Source: Pedobacter jeongneungensis
GTDB taxonomy: Bacteria > Bacteroidota > Bacteroidia > Sphingobacteriales > Sphingobacteriaceae
DNA length: 64,000 bases
Direction: 5' to 3'
Assembly (NCBI RefSeq): GCF_000633455.1
Contig: NZ_AYMG01000001.1
Location: 548,660-612,659 of the forward strand
A program made the translations under genes and the position numbers. Under the pieces are notes generated by a model. It was not told where the DNA came from. It made no database searches and saw only the letters and a program-made list of their open reading frames with translations. Position 1 is the stretch's first letter. Every line of letters begins with the position of its first letter. This document shows positions 9,758 to 18,025 of the stretch, piece after piece.

Positions 9758-11146
9758 ATGTCAAATCCTCAAGAATTAAAAGCAGACCAAAATACATCTG
9801 AAGCAGGTTTTAAATCCGCCGAAGTCAAAACCATAGAGAAAACATCACTTAAAGATAACTTAGAAAAACTGGCTCGTGTTGGCGGTTTCGATTTGTTGGA
9901 AGCTACGGTTGATGGCCTTCAGAACTTAAACCCTGAACGTAAAGCCCGTAAACAGATTTTTTTAACCGGTGATGAAAAAAAGAAAGAACGCGAAGAGTTA
10001 AAAAAGAAAATCCAGCTTTGGATTGATGTGCTCGAATCTTCAACTTCGGTTGCTGATATGGTAGAAAAAAGCACCGAAAAACTGAATGCAGCAGAACAAA
10101 ACCTGAGCAAAAATATCGGTACTGCCTTAGAAAGCACCAGAGAATTAGAGCAGGCTTATCGTTCGGTTCATTTATTTTATAAAAATACCGAATCTGATAA
10201 ACTTAAAAATGTGGTGTTGTTAAATGCATCAATGGATCAGATTAAAGATTTGGATAACCCACGTTTTATCGAATATGTGGATGATGAGTTAAAGCAAAAT
10301 TACGACCGTTTAGACCTTCGCAAAAACTATTCTTTAATGGTGGTGCCAGGTTATATGGGTTCGAATAAAGTGGTAGAAAGATGGGGCAAAATAGCCCACA
10401 ATAACAAAGCCATGCTGGTAACAGATTTTGCCGATCTGGATCAGCCGGATGATGTACTTGATCTATTTACTGCCGCCAATCTTACCGGTGCTGATGCATT
10501 CAGATCGAACGTGATTATGACCTGTAACTGGTTAGTGGGCCGTGGTAAAGTTGCCGAAGTAGGTGAAGAAGATGATTTAACCGTGCCAGGCTCGGCTGCA
10601 CTTGCGGGTAAAATGTATTATACCCTAATGTCGCAGGTTACTGCAGGTAAAAAACATGGTGCTATAAACGAGGTAGATGGCGTAAAATTCGATCTAAAGA
10701 AAAGTGAAATATCTCATTTAGAAAGAGTAGGATTGGTGCCAATGGTTAACGAATATGGTAAAGTAATGGCTTTCTCTGCTAAAACTTTGTTTAATGGCGA
10801 TAACATTGGTTTGCAAACTTATTCTGTTGTGCGTGTATTTGATTACGTAACCAAAGTATTGTTCGATTTCTTAAACAGAAGAGCTTTCGAAAACTGGACT
10901 TCTAAAACAGAACAGGACCTTCGCGGGCAGATTGTTAAGTTTTTAGATGGTATTCAGGGTGCAGACCGTTTGATTGAAAGATTTAAGATTATGCGCTTCG
11001 AAAGAGACGAACAACAAAAAGACAGAATCCACCTTGATATCCACATTACACCATATTTTCCTGCCAAAAGTTTTGTGGTAAAACTGGATGGACATAAAGG
11101 AGAAGATGAAAATACAACATGGAATACAGAGTATAATCAACAATAG
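9758..11146 (+). CDS. tssC: T6SS contractile sheath large subunit TssC
   Basis: A 462-aa protein with the TssC layout: an N-terminal TssB-binding part containing LKDNLEKLARVGGF, then LNASMDQIKDLDNP near 155-170, and a C-terminal half ending in the sheath-forming segment RIHLDIHITPYFPAKSFVVK (about 425-445). That segment matches the conserved C-terminal beta-strand region of TssC families. It forms the sheath with TssB. It is the last structural gene before a clear intrinsic terminator at 11166-11194, which marks the end of the tssO-to-tssC transcript. Confidence 0.9.
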   Translation: MSNPQELKADQNTSEAGFKSAEVKTIEKTSLKDNLEKLARVGGFDLLEATVDGLQNLNPERKARKQIFLTGDEKKKEREELKKKIQLWIDVLESSTSVADMVEKSTEKLNAAEQNLSKNIGTALESTRELEQAYRSVHLFYKNTESDKLKNVVLLNASMDQIKDLDNPRFIEYVDDELKQNYDRLDLRKNYSLMVVPGYMGSNKVVERWGKIAHNNKAMLVTDFADLDQPDDVLDLFTAANLTGADAFRSNVIMTCNWLVGRGKVAEVGEEDDLTVPGSAALAGKMYYTLMSQVTAGKKHGAINEVDGVKFDLKKSEISHLERVGLVPMVNEYGKVMAFSAKTLFNGDNIGLQTYSVVRVFDYVTKVLFDFLNRRAFENWTSKTEQDLRGQIVKFLDGIQGADRLIERFKIMRFERDEQQKDRIHLDIHITPYFPAKSFVVKLDGHKGEDENTTWNTEYNQQ

Positions 11147-11165
11147 TTTTTGATTGCTGAAAATA

Positions 11166-11194
11166 AAAACCCAACCTTAGCGTTGGGTTTTTTT
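11166..11194 (+). terminator. Intrinsic terminator after tssC
   Basis: A perfect 10-bp inverted repeat AAAACCCAAC / GTTGGGTTTT with a 6-nt loop, followed by a T run. It lies 20 bp after the tssC stop and ends the structural operon. Confidence 0.88.
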
Positions 11195-11269
11195 ATGGGT
11201 TATGCATAACACTTAACAAATTCTTTATAATTTTGTAATGCATCGGCCAGATCAGATTAATCAAAAAAA

Positions 11270-11842
11270 ATGAAGCAAGTACTTATCCTGAATGGGGATA
11301 TTGAAAAAAACGCATCTACAAATTTCCTGATTAACGCCTATAAGCAAGGTGCAGAAAGTGTTGGCGCTACCGTAAGGGAGTTGGCCATTATCGATCTGAT
11401 ATTTAATTCGAACAAGCTGTTTAACAACAGGCAGATTGCCGAGTTAGAGCCTGATTTGCAGAAAGCCTTAACGGCCATTAGGCAGAGTAGCCATGTAGTG
11501 CTTTTTTGTCCTGTTTATGTAGATCATATTCCGGCAAAAATTAGGGGCTTTTTCGACCGCCTTTTTATGCCCGATCAGATTTTTACCACCCAACAGCAAA
11601 ACGTAAACAACAATTTTAGTGGCCGTTCAGCAAGGATTGTTTCTATTTTAGACGAAGCAACCTTTAAAGAGTGGAAAGCAAATAAAAAAACCACTTACCT
11701 TTCCATTAAAAAAGTAGTTTTCGAAAAATGCAGGATGAGTCCGGTGCTTACCAATACCATTGGCGAACTTCATTCATTAGAAAATCATTACAGTCAAAAA
11801 TGGCTGGCAAAAATGGAAAAATTTGGTTCACAGCTGATTTAA
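11270..11842 (+). CDS. Flavodoxin-fold NAD(P)H-dependent oxidoreductase
   Basis: A 190-aa protein of the NADPH-dependent FMN reductase/flavodoxin-2 type. It starts with the nucleotide-binding strand-loop KQVLILNGDIEKNAST (residues 2-17) and has the conserved segment VVLFCPVYVDHIPAKIRGFFDR at about 82-103, which holds the P-x-Y/W pattern found beside the flavin in quinone and azo reductases. It has its own leader after the tssC terminator and stands between the structural operon and the hcp genes. Nothing suggests a T6SS function; it may simply be a passenger. The substrate cannot be predicted. Confidence 0.72.
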   Translation: MKQVLILNGDIEKNASTNFLINAYKQGAESVGATVRELAIIDLIFNSNKLFNNRQIAELEPDLQKALTAIRQSSHVVLFCPVYVDHIPAKIRGFFDRLFMPDQIFTTQQQNVNNNFSGRSARIVSILDEATFKEWKANKKTTYLSIKKVVFEKCRMSPVLTNTIGELHSLENHYSQKWLAKMEKFGSQLI

Positions 11843-12195
11843 AGTCGCCATGGTCTGTGTCTCACAGACCATTCTAATGATTTAAAAAAATAAACATTAA
11901 CCTGTCCTAAAACGCTACACTTTGGGTATAATCGCTACAGTTTTGTAGCATTATCAACTCGCTTTAATGTAATTGTAACACTAAAGATATACTCAGATTT
12001 TTCCACACCTTTTCCACATTGTAATATTGTTTAATTGCGTTTTTAGGCGATAAGCACAAATTAACTGTTTTTTAAGAATCAGGTTAATGCTTAGCTGTGA
12101 GTAATATAGATCATATTTGGCCTGATATTTGGTCAAGTTGATGAAGTAGCGGACGCTACATTAAATCAATTTTTTAACCTTTAAATTTTAAAACT
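11843..12195 (+). promoter_or_regulatory. Leader and promoter region of hcp pair 1
   Basis: A 353-bp gene-free stretch. Its last 80 bp resemble the region before the second hcp pair (about 23930-24019). Shared parts are two ATTTGG boxes (ATTTGGCCTGATATTTGG here), the CCTAAAA-GCTACA block further upstream, a GTAGC-GGAC-GCTAC hairpin at 12146-12159, and an identical AACCTTTAAATTTTAAAACT just before the ATG. Conservation limited to these blocks suggests promoter or translational control elements. No ORF of note is present. Confidence 0.6.
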
Positions 12196-12591
12196 ATGGC
12201 TTTCAAAGCTAGATTAAATTTTTCAGGCAAGGAGTACGATGTGCTTCATTGTGCCTATGCGTTAAACCGTGATGTAGATGCTAAAGGAAGACCTTCTTCC
12301 GGAGTTTACGGCGGTACCATCGACATTGAGATCGAATCAACCGAAGACACCTCAATTATCGAGGCGATGGTAAACAACCAGTACAAACCCATTACAGGAA
12401 CCCTGCTGATCAAGAAAACAGAGGAAGATGCCAAAATGAAAGAAGTTAACTTCGAAGACGGCTACATTGTTAAATATTCCGAAGGGATAAACATTGTTGG
12501 CGATCACCCGATGACACTCAAGTTCCAGATTTCAGCCCGCAAGCTTAAATTAGGCAACGCTGAGCACCTTAACGATTGGCCAAAAGCCTAA
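12196..12591 (+). CDS. hcp: T6SS tube protein Hcp (TssD), copy A1
   Basis: A 131-aa Hcp of the Bacteroidetes TssD family: MAFKARLNFSGKEYDVLHCA, then the strongly conserved RDVDAKGRPSSGVYGGTI (about 27-44) and IEIESTEDTSIIEAMVNN. Hcp hexamers stack into the tube fired by the sheath and can carry small effectors. It is the first member of a tandem pair with the 131-aa gene at 12709 (roughly two thirds identical by eye) and is nearly identical to copy A2 at 24020; the differences I see are T/S near residue 76 and N/S and L/V near the C-terminus. Abundant structural subunits are commonly present in several copies. Confidence 0.9.
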   Translation: MAFKARLNFSGKEYDVLHCAYALNRDVDAKGRPSSGVYGGTIDIEIESTEDTSIIEAMVNNQYKPITGTLLIKKTEEDAKMKEVNFEDGYIVKYSEGINIVGDHPMTLKFQISARKLKLGNAEHLNDWPKA

Positions 12592-12636
12592 AGAGAGGTT
12601 TTAAGGCGTAAGGTTTAGGGTTTATGGCAATATAAC

Positions 12637-12708
12637 CGCCATGCTCTTCGCTCCACGCCAACCGCTCAGCGCAATTCATTCTTTTCAAAAACATTAAACT
12701 TTACTACA
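12637..12708 (+). repeat. 72-bp noncoding block duplicated before both hcp-B genes
   Basis: This block is identical base for base to 24461-24532. It begins with CGCCATGCTCTTCGCTCCAC and runs to the ATG of hcp B1. Because the upstream halves of the two hcp-A/hcp-B spacers differ, its perfect preservation points to recent gene conversion of the hcp-B unit or to a functional leader. Confidence 0.85.
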
Positions 12709-13104
12709 ATGGCATTCAAAACCCGTTTAAACTTAGGATCAAAAGAATTTGATGTACTACAGTGCAGCTTTTCATTAAATAGAGATGTTGACGCCAAAGG
12801 CCGTCCGTCATCAGGTGTTTATGGTGGTACCATCCACATCGAAATCGAATCAACTGAAGATACTTCCGTAATCGAATCAATGGTTAACAATCAGTACAAG
12901 CCACTTTCGGGAACATTGGTTTTCAAAAAAGGCGAAGAAGATGCGAAAATGAAAGAACTGTCTTTCGAAGATGGTTATATCATCCAATATAACGAGGGTA
13001 TTGCCGTAAACGACAATACGCCAATGACTTTAAGTTTTGTAGTATCAGCACGTAAGCTAAAGCTGGGCAATGCAGAACACGAAAACGATTGGCCAAAAGC
13101 TTAG
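12709..13104 (+). CDS. hcp: T6SS tube protein Hcp (TssD), copy B1
   Basis: A 131-aa Hcp starting MAFKTRLNLGSKEFDVLQCS and sharing RDVDAKGRPSSGVYGGTIHI with copy A1. Its translation is identical to copy B2 at 24533. It follows copy A1 after 117 bp, and the last 72 bp of that spacer (12637-12708) are identical to the spacer before B2. A1 and B1 may form mixed tubes or be cargo-specific; the sequence cannot decide. A strong terminator-like hairpin follows at 13124-13160. Confidence 0.9.
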   Translation: MAFKTRLNLGSKEFDVLQCSFSLNRDVDAKGRPSSGVYGGTIHIEIESTEDTSVIESMVNNQYKPLSGTLVFKKGEEDAKMKELSFEDGYIIQYNEGIAVNDNTPMTLSFVVSARKLKLGNAEHENDWPKA

Positions 13105-13123
13105 TCATCACTAAACATATAGT

Positions 13124-13160
13124 AATTAAAGCGCGCCGATTTATCGGAGCGCTTTTAATT
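13124..13160 (+). terminator. Intrinsic terminator after hcp B1
   Basis: Inverted repeat AATTAAAGCGC...GCGCTTTTAATT with an inner CCGAT/ATCGG stem, located 20 bp after the hcp B1 stop and ending in a short T-rich tract. It probably separates the strongly expressed hcp pair from vgrG. Confidence 0.75.
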
Positions 13161-13264
13161 ATTCGCTATTTTTATCACCCTACATCTACCTTATCATCCC
13201 AAAATTAATATTGCTTTTTGATGCGTATATTAATTTAGAAAGCTACCTCAAAAATTAATGCTCA

Positions 13265-13432
13265 ATGATGTCTAACCATTCCAAACATATTGCAGTAAAA
13301 AACTATTACTATTTAGGTAAAACGTTTGGTTCGGCATCAACACACAACATTCGTCTGGACATACGGTTTGCAGAAAATGGATCCATTTTTAATATAAGCG
13401 CATGTGCATACCCGGCATTTGGCTTAGGGTAA
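13265..13432 (+). CDS. Orphan small ORF between hcp and vgrG (55 aa)
   Basis: An ATG-ATG start at 13265/13268 opens a 55-codon frame ending in TAA at 13430-13432, 24 bp before vgrG. The product begins MMSNHSKHIAVKNYYYLGKT and continues GSASTHNIRLDIRFAENGSI, then a Cys-containing ISACAYPAFGLG end. It has a balanced amino-acid composition with alternating beta-like pattern and no signal peptide. I do not recognise it. The position just before vgrG suggests a small cargo, chaperone or remnant of a larger gene. Codon use looks like that of the neighbours, but the frame is short enough that chance cannot be excluded. Confidence 0.4.
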   Translation: MMSNHSKHIAVKNYYYLGKTFGSASTHNIRLDIRFAENGSIFNISACAYPAFGLG

Positions 13433-13456
13433 TTGTTGTGATCAAGATAAATTAAT

Positions 13457-15322
13457 ATGGAAAAGAAACTCATTGCAGAAATCAATATAGAGGATAAGGA
13501 AATTACACATTTTGCTTCCTTTAGTCTTCAACAGGCTTTTAACGAACATCATTACTTCGAACTGCGTTTTAACCACGACCAGATGGGAGCGCCGGGACTG
13601 ATCAGTTTGGATGATAGCCGCGATTTTGTGGGGAAAACCTTAACTGCTTCTTTTGGCCATTCAGCAGAGGGCATGCAGAATTTTGTAGGCCTGGTTTCTA
13701 AAGTTGAACTATCGCAAAGTCATGGTTACCATGGTGTTTTAATTGTAAGCGGTTATAGTCCAACTATTTTAATCGATCGTGGACCTGATTTAGGTTCATA
13801 TTTAGATAAAGACCTCAATGAGATCGTGAAATTGGCAACCAAAGATACACCTGCCAACGATTTAAAAGTGGTGGCCAATGCTGTTAGAGGTACGTCTATT
13901 GATTATATTATTCAATACAGGGAAAGTGATTTTGCTTTTCTAAACCGGCTTTCGGCCGAATACCATGAATGGTTTTTTTACGATGGTAAACAGCTTAATT
14001 TTGGTAAGCCAAATACACAGAAAGAAATATCCTTGTTTTATGGCAGGGATGTTCAGGAAATGCAGTATGCAATGGAGATTGCACCAATAAAAAATAAGCG
14101 TTTCTCTTATAATCCGAAGCAGAACGAGATGTTGCTGAGCGAAAGTACTGGTAAAGTTGATGGTACTCCTGATTTATCACATGCTGTTAAAGCCTCTAAC
14201 CTTACCTTTAGTAAAACCTTCAACCAGCCTTCGTTAATCAGAGTAGATAATAACAACGACATTAAAAACCTGGTCGAAAATGAAGAAAAAGCCAATACCA
14301 GTGAACTTTTAAAAGTAACAGCCAGGGGCGATAATGCAGGCCTGAGCATTGGTAGTATTGCCGAAATTACCATGAGCCTTCGCAAAGAATTGGCTTTTAC
14401 ATCAGAAAGCCTGGGCAAATTTCTGATTACGGGCATTAAACACCACATCGACGAAAATGGTAAATACCATAACATTTTCGAAGGAAAAATAGCTACAACA
14501 GAGCGCTTATTGGTTAAAAACTTTGAAAAACCACAGCCCGATATGCAACTGGCAGATGTGATTGATAATAATGATCCACAGGGCCAGGGCCGTATAAAAG
14601 TGAAATTTAAATGGGAATGTTTAACCAACGATGTTACAGAGTGGTTACGTGTAGTTACGCCAAGTGCTGGCGTTGGTGATAGAGGTAATAACCGTGGATA
14701 TTTCGCGATTCCCGAAATAGATGATCAGGTGATGATTGCGTTCGAAGAGGGGAATATCGCTCGCCCGGTAGTAATGGGAAGTGTTTACCACAGCTCCAGT
14801 GTGGATAGTAGTCCTTTAATTAAAAACCACCTTAAAAGCATCATCACCAGAAGCGGGCATCTTGTTGAATTTGATGATAACCAGGAAACACAGGGAATTA
14901 AAATTACCGATATCCACAGCAACATTATCCATATCGACACCAAAGGCAATAATATTACCATCACTGCATTAGAAAACATGACTTTAAACTGTAAGAATAT
15001 GCAGATTAATGTACAGGAAAATATGGATGTGAGCGTTGGTAAAAATATTTCAGAAAATGCTGGCGAAAACATCACTTCGAGTGCGAACAAGGATATTATA
15101 CAAACTGCAGGTAAAGATATCAACATTAGTGCCACCGGCGATATGCGCGAAACAGCGAACAATAAAAATGAACTGATAGAAAAGGCATATACCAGGAGCG
15201 CACAGGATTCTACACAGTATGCAGAAAAGGTAACCATTTTTAGCACCAAAGAAAACATGCTGTTGGAAAGTTCTGAAAAAACAGTAGAGATTAACAGTGC
15301 CGAAAAATCAAATCTTTTTTAA
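13457..15322 (+). CDS. vgrG: T6SS spike protein VgrG (TssI), copy 1
   Basis: A 621-aa VgrG. Residues 1-350 form the gp27-like base (FSLQQAFNEHHYFELRFNHD, then IQYRESDFAFLNRLSAEYHE, a hallmark of the family). Residues 360-450 hold the gp5 OB-fold (DMQLADVIDNNDPQGQGRIK, ending IARPVVMGSVYH). Residues 455-621 are a repetitive beta-helix needle with NITITALENMTLNCKNMQIN and ENITSS-type turns. VgrG trimers cap the Hcp tube and carry PAAR tips and effectors. The first 450 residues are closely similar to copy 2 at 26606; the tails are unrelated in detail. The tail ends at a TTTTTT run, and a micro-ORF of the same character begins 1 base after the stop. Confidence 0.92.
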   Translation: MEKKLIAEINIEDKEITHFASFSLQQAFNEHHYFELRFNHDQMGAPGLISLDDSRDFVGKTLTASFGHSAEGMQNFVGLVSKVELSQSHGYHGVLIVSGYSPTILIDRGPDLGSYLDKDLNEIVKLATKDTPANDLKVVANAVRGTSIDYIIQYRESDFAFLNRLSAEYHEWFFYDGKQLNFGKPNTQKEISLFYGRDVQEMQYAMEIAPIKNKRFSYNPKQNEMLLSESTGKVDGTPDLSHAVKASNLTFSKTFNQPSLIRVDNNNDIKNLVENEEKANTSELLKVTARGDNAGLSIGSIAEITMSLRKELAFTSESLGKFLITGIKHHIDENGKYHNIFEGKIATTERLLVKNFEKPQPDMQLADVIDNNDPQGQGRIKVKFKWECLTNDVTEWLRVVTPSAGVGDRGNNRGYFAIPEIDDQVMIAFEEGNIARPVVMGSVYHSSSVDSSPLIKNHLKSIITRSGHLVEFDDNQETQGIKITDIHSNIIHIDTKGNNITITALENMTLNCKNMQINVQENMDVSVGKNISENAGENITSSANKDIIQTAGKDINISATGDMRETANNKNELIEKAYTRSAQDSTQYAEKVTIFSTKENMLLESSEKTVEINSAEKSNLF

Positions 15323-15323
15323 C

Positions 15324-15488
15324 ATGGCCATCAAAAAAACCGCTAGAAATTTATTTATTACCATCTCTAATAAATATGTTTCAACATCGCAAACACATAT
15401 GGAAAGTGCTGAAAAGGTGGAAATTGTTGCCCTGAGCGAAAATTTAGTTTTAGCATCCAATAAAAAAATTAATATCACCGGTAAATAA
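15324..15488 (+). CDS. Micro-ORF resembling a detached VgrG needle tail (54 aa)
   Basis: A 54-aa frame beginning MAIKKTARNLFITISNKYVS directly after the VgrG stop (TAA at 15320-15322) in the +1 frame. Its second half, with VEIVALSENLVLASNKKINI, repeats the strand-turn pattern of the VgrG needle and also echoes the preceding VgrG sentence SAEK. It may be an independent small protein, a continuation read by +1 frameshifting at TTT-TAA, or VgrG sequence split by an indel in the T6 run at 15315-15320. It lies 7 bp before the lipase effector gene, so it could alternatively be an adaptor that links VgrG1 to that effector. Confidence 0.5.
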   Translation: MAIKKTARNLFITISNKYVSTSQTHMESAEKVEIVALSENLVLASNKKINITGK

Positions 15489-15495
15489 ACAGGCT

Positions 15496-17064
15496 ATGAC
15501 GAATGTAATGTTTAAGAAGCCGAGGTTTGTTGTACCTGAGGCCACAAAGGATAAAACGATCGTTGATGTTGTAATGTTTGTTGCAGGTACTACTGATCCC
15601 ATAAATACGCAGGGTTTAAAACACCAGGCAAATACAGAGTATTGGCAGGCCAGTAAAGAAAATTTTTGGAATAAAATCAAAGAATTAAAGCCTCAATACC
15701 TTAATCTGCACATAGAGGGCAGCTTCTTTAGCTGGTCGGGTGATAATGATACACAGGAGAGAAACAAAGCTGCCGATCGGTTGCTTGATTTATTTGTGAG
15801 GGTTTATCCAGGCTTTAAAAGAAAAGAAGTGCATCTTCACTTAATTGGTCACTCGCATGGTGGCAATGTAATTAACCAGTTTACCAACCTTATTGCAACA
15901 GATAAGCGCTTTCCGGAAACCTGGAAAATAAAAAGCATTACTTACCTCTCTACCCCGTTTTTTAAAAAGAAACATCAGTTAAACCATGCCAAGATACGCA
16001 AAGACTGTAAAATTATTAACGTACACAATGAGTACGATTTAACACAGAGGCTCGTAGCCGATTTTAGTTTGGTAAACCTGGAAGTATTTCTGAAGAATTT
16101 TAACATGGCCAATTTTAAAAAGGGCCTAAAAATACTCGAGGAGGTAGATACTGGAGCACTTAAATCTAACCTGCTTGATTTATGGATGTCAAAAAAAGAA
16201 GGCGAGATTATATGGCGCGAAATGGCGAAGGTATTTAAAGGCGCCAACGTGCTAACGCAGGAATTTATTAAATATATCCAGGGTATCAATGTTAACAAGC
16301 CAGCTTTAGACAAAGAAAGAGATGGTTTTGTTGCGATACTGAAAAGGTTTTTGCAATGGACTTTCGATGTATACAATAATTACAATAATGCCAATACAGG
16401 TTATAGTAAAGCTAAATTTGTCGGTAATTTAAGGCTATCGCAGGGAATAGCAGTATTAAACGAATTGTTTGACATTAAAAGCAGTGAGAAAGATAGCTAT
16501 ATCCTTCATTTATTGGCCAGGGTGTTTGCAGAAAACACAGGATTAACAGATAGCATCGAAATTAACTCGTGGACTCCTGCCGATCAGGCAGCGGGACTAA
16601 GTATTCAGGATATTAACATTACCACCCATGATCCTTATCATAGCCGTGGCAAAAAAGCAATATGTGAAGGTTTTATTACCGGCACAGTAGGTGCATTACA
16701 AAAAAATAACCTCGAAGAGGTATTAATGCGACTGTTTAGCCAGTTTATAGAACCAATTACCTTGCTATTGGTTACTATGGTAATCGATAAGGTGATAGAG
16801 CCGGTGGTTTTTGGTAGTCTCGATACTGAAATTACCAAACTGAGGAAAGATTTACAGGTATACTCTAAATTGGTAACAAAATATCATGCAAAACTGGTTG
16901 CAGATCAAGATAAAAAACTCGATCTAATGGCTAGACCTGGCACAGTTCCTTATTTAGCTATGGTATCTCATAGCTTAAGCCACACGCAGTTTTGGCCACA
17001 GGTAGAACAGGGATTGAGGGGTGCCTTCAGTTCAGGAAAGAACCCTGGCTATAAAAAGAAATAA
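15496..17064 (+). CDS. Candidate T6SS lipase effector (alpha/beta hydrolase, Tle-like)
   Basis: A 522-aa protein without signal peptide. It has a nucleophile elbow GHSHGG at 118-123 (Ser120), preceded by a hydrophobic strand HLHLI and followed by a helix, and an earlier FVAGT oxyanion-type strand near residue 30. This is the classical arrangement of alpha/beta-hydrolase lipases and of the DUF2235/Tle phospholipase effectors. A histidine-rich segment near the C-terminus (MVSHSLSHTQFW, about 494-505) could supply the catalytic His. The position behind vgrG and before two polytopic membrane proteins fits an antibacterial lipase with immunity genes. The fold call is from motif and context only; the effector role is inferred. 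Confidence 0.68.
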   Translation: MTNVMFKKPRFVVPEATKDKTIVDVVMFVAGTTDPINTQGLKHQANTEYWQASKENFWNKIKELKPQYLNLHIEGSFFSWSGDNDTQERNKAADRLLDLFVRVYPGFKRKEVHLHLIGHSHGGNVINQFTNLIATDKRFPETWKIKSITYLSTPFFKKKHQLNHAKIRKDCKIINVHNEYDLTQRLVADFSLVNLEVFLKNFNMANFKKGLKILEEVDTGALKSNLLDLWMSKKEGEIIWREMAKVFKGANVLTQEFIKYIQGINVNKPALDKERDGFVAILKRFLQWTFDVYNNYNNANTGYSKAKFVGNLRLSQGIAVLNELFDIKSSEKDSYILHLLARVFAENTGLTDSIEINSWTPADQAAGLSIQDINITTHDPYHSRGKKAICEGFITGTVGALQKNNLEEVLMRLFSQFIEPITLLLVTMVIDKVIEPVVFGSLDTEITKLRKDLQVYSKLVTKYHAKLVADQDKKLDLMARPGTVPYLAMVSHSLSHTQFWPQVEQGLRGAFSSGKNPGYKKK

Positions 17065-17066
17065 CT

Positions 17067-17405
17067 ATGAAAAATATACCCCAGCTATTGATTCAGTTTT
17101 TGATCGTTCTTTTATTAGCTACCGCAATAGTTACCCTATATTTTGTATATAGTTTTGGCGCCCTTGCTGATAAAATTACTTTCGCAGCCATATTGCAGAC
17201 CATAAAACAATTTGGGTTGGTAATTAGTATTCCAACTGCTATTTTATTCGTTCTTGCCGATCTTTTGATAAGAAAAATACAAACGGTTTGGGTACTGTAT
17301 TTCGTAAGGAGCGTGGCCTTTTTCGGAATTTTATCTATAGTAAGTTTGGTGCTTTCTTTTTATTTGATATCAAATGCATTATTGGATAATCCTTTTATGA
17401 AATAA
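17067..17405 (+). CDS. Small membrane protein, candidate immunity to the lipase effector
   Basis: A 112-aa protein with three hydrophobic segments (about residues 7-30, 47-67 and 73-105). It starts 2 bp after the stop of the lipase candidate, which indicates translational coupling. I do not recognise a family. Immunity proteins of lipase effectors are often membrane or periplasmic proteins encoded immediately downstream, so the context supports that role, but nothing in the sequence proves it. Confidence 0.55.
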   Translation: MKNIPQLLIQFLIVLLLATAIVTLYFVYSFGALADKITFAAILQTIKQFGLVISIPTAILFVLADLLIRKIQTVWVLYFVRSVAFFGILSIVSLVLSFYLISNALLDNPFMK

Positions 17406-17408
17406 GTG

Positions 17409-17969
17409 ATGGGAAGCACTGCTACTAAAATCGATGTCAGGCCAAGAGCAACAGATTTGTTGAGAGAAATATTTAAGCTTGAGAAAATCCAGGTTATAAA
17501 AAGAAACAATATGGAAATTAAAAGGACGGGCCTTTGCATAGGTATAGTACTTAGCCTTATTGCAGTTGGTGTTATTTTTCCTCTTGAAAAAACCGATTTT
17601 TTAGATGATTTGGTTTATACCCCTTCAATTTTAATAATTGGGCTATCTATAGTTATTTACGCAATATCAGGGGCAAATTTTTTAAAAGTTGTAGGCTTCT
17701 TATCAGGAAGTATTTTAATAAGCATGCTCTTCTGGTTTTTGTTTGAGCGGGGTGGATGGGGAGGATCAATTGCAGTTATTTGGGGAGGAATTCCTTCAGG
17801 TCTCATCTCGGGCATTTTATTTTTAATTGCCAACTATTACTTAAAATTGAGTGAAAAGAAAGAATATAAATACCTTAAACAATCGCTACTCTACTTCTTT
17901 ATGCTGTTAATAGTCTCCGTATTATTCAGATACGGAGGTGACTGGTATTATGATGTTTTTCAAAGCTAA
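17409..17969 (+). CDS. Polytopic membrane protein, second immunity candidate
   Basis: A 186-aa product (ATG at 17409; a GTG at 17406 is an alternative, and the ATG at 17511 would give a 152-aa form that starts just before the first membrane helix). Five hydrophobic segments are visible, including ILIIGLSIVIYAISGANFL and ISGILFLIANYYL. No family is recognised. It begins 3 bp after the previous stop and looks co-transcribed with the lipase candidate. Two consecutive membrane proteins after one toxin may mean a two-part immunity or a leftover immunity gene from an exchanged effector. Confidence 0.55.
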   Translation: MGSTATKIDVRPRATDLLREIFKLEKIQVIKRNNMEIKRTGLCIGIVLSLIAVGVIFPLEKTDFLDDLVYTPSILIIGLSIVIYAISGANFLKVVGFLSGSILISMLFWFLFERGGWGGSIAVIWGGIPSGLISGILFLIANYYLKLSEKKEYKYLKQSLLYFFMLLIVSVLFRYGGDWYYDVFQS

Positions 17970-18025
17970 ATGTATATTAATTATGTTCGATAATTCTTTG
18001 TAAAATAAGTTGATACAGTTTTAAA

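Noticed and set aside
11270..11842. T6SS component or effector role for the flavodoxin-fold protein
   Set aside because: It has its own leader after a strong terminator and a clear oxidoreductase pattern; location alone is insufficient.
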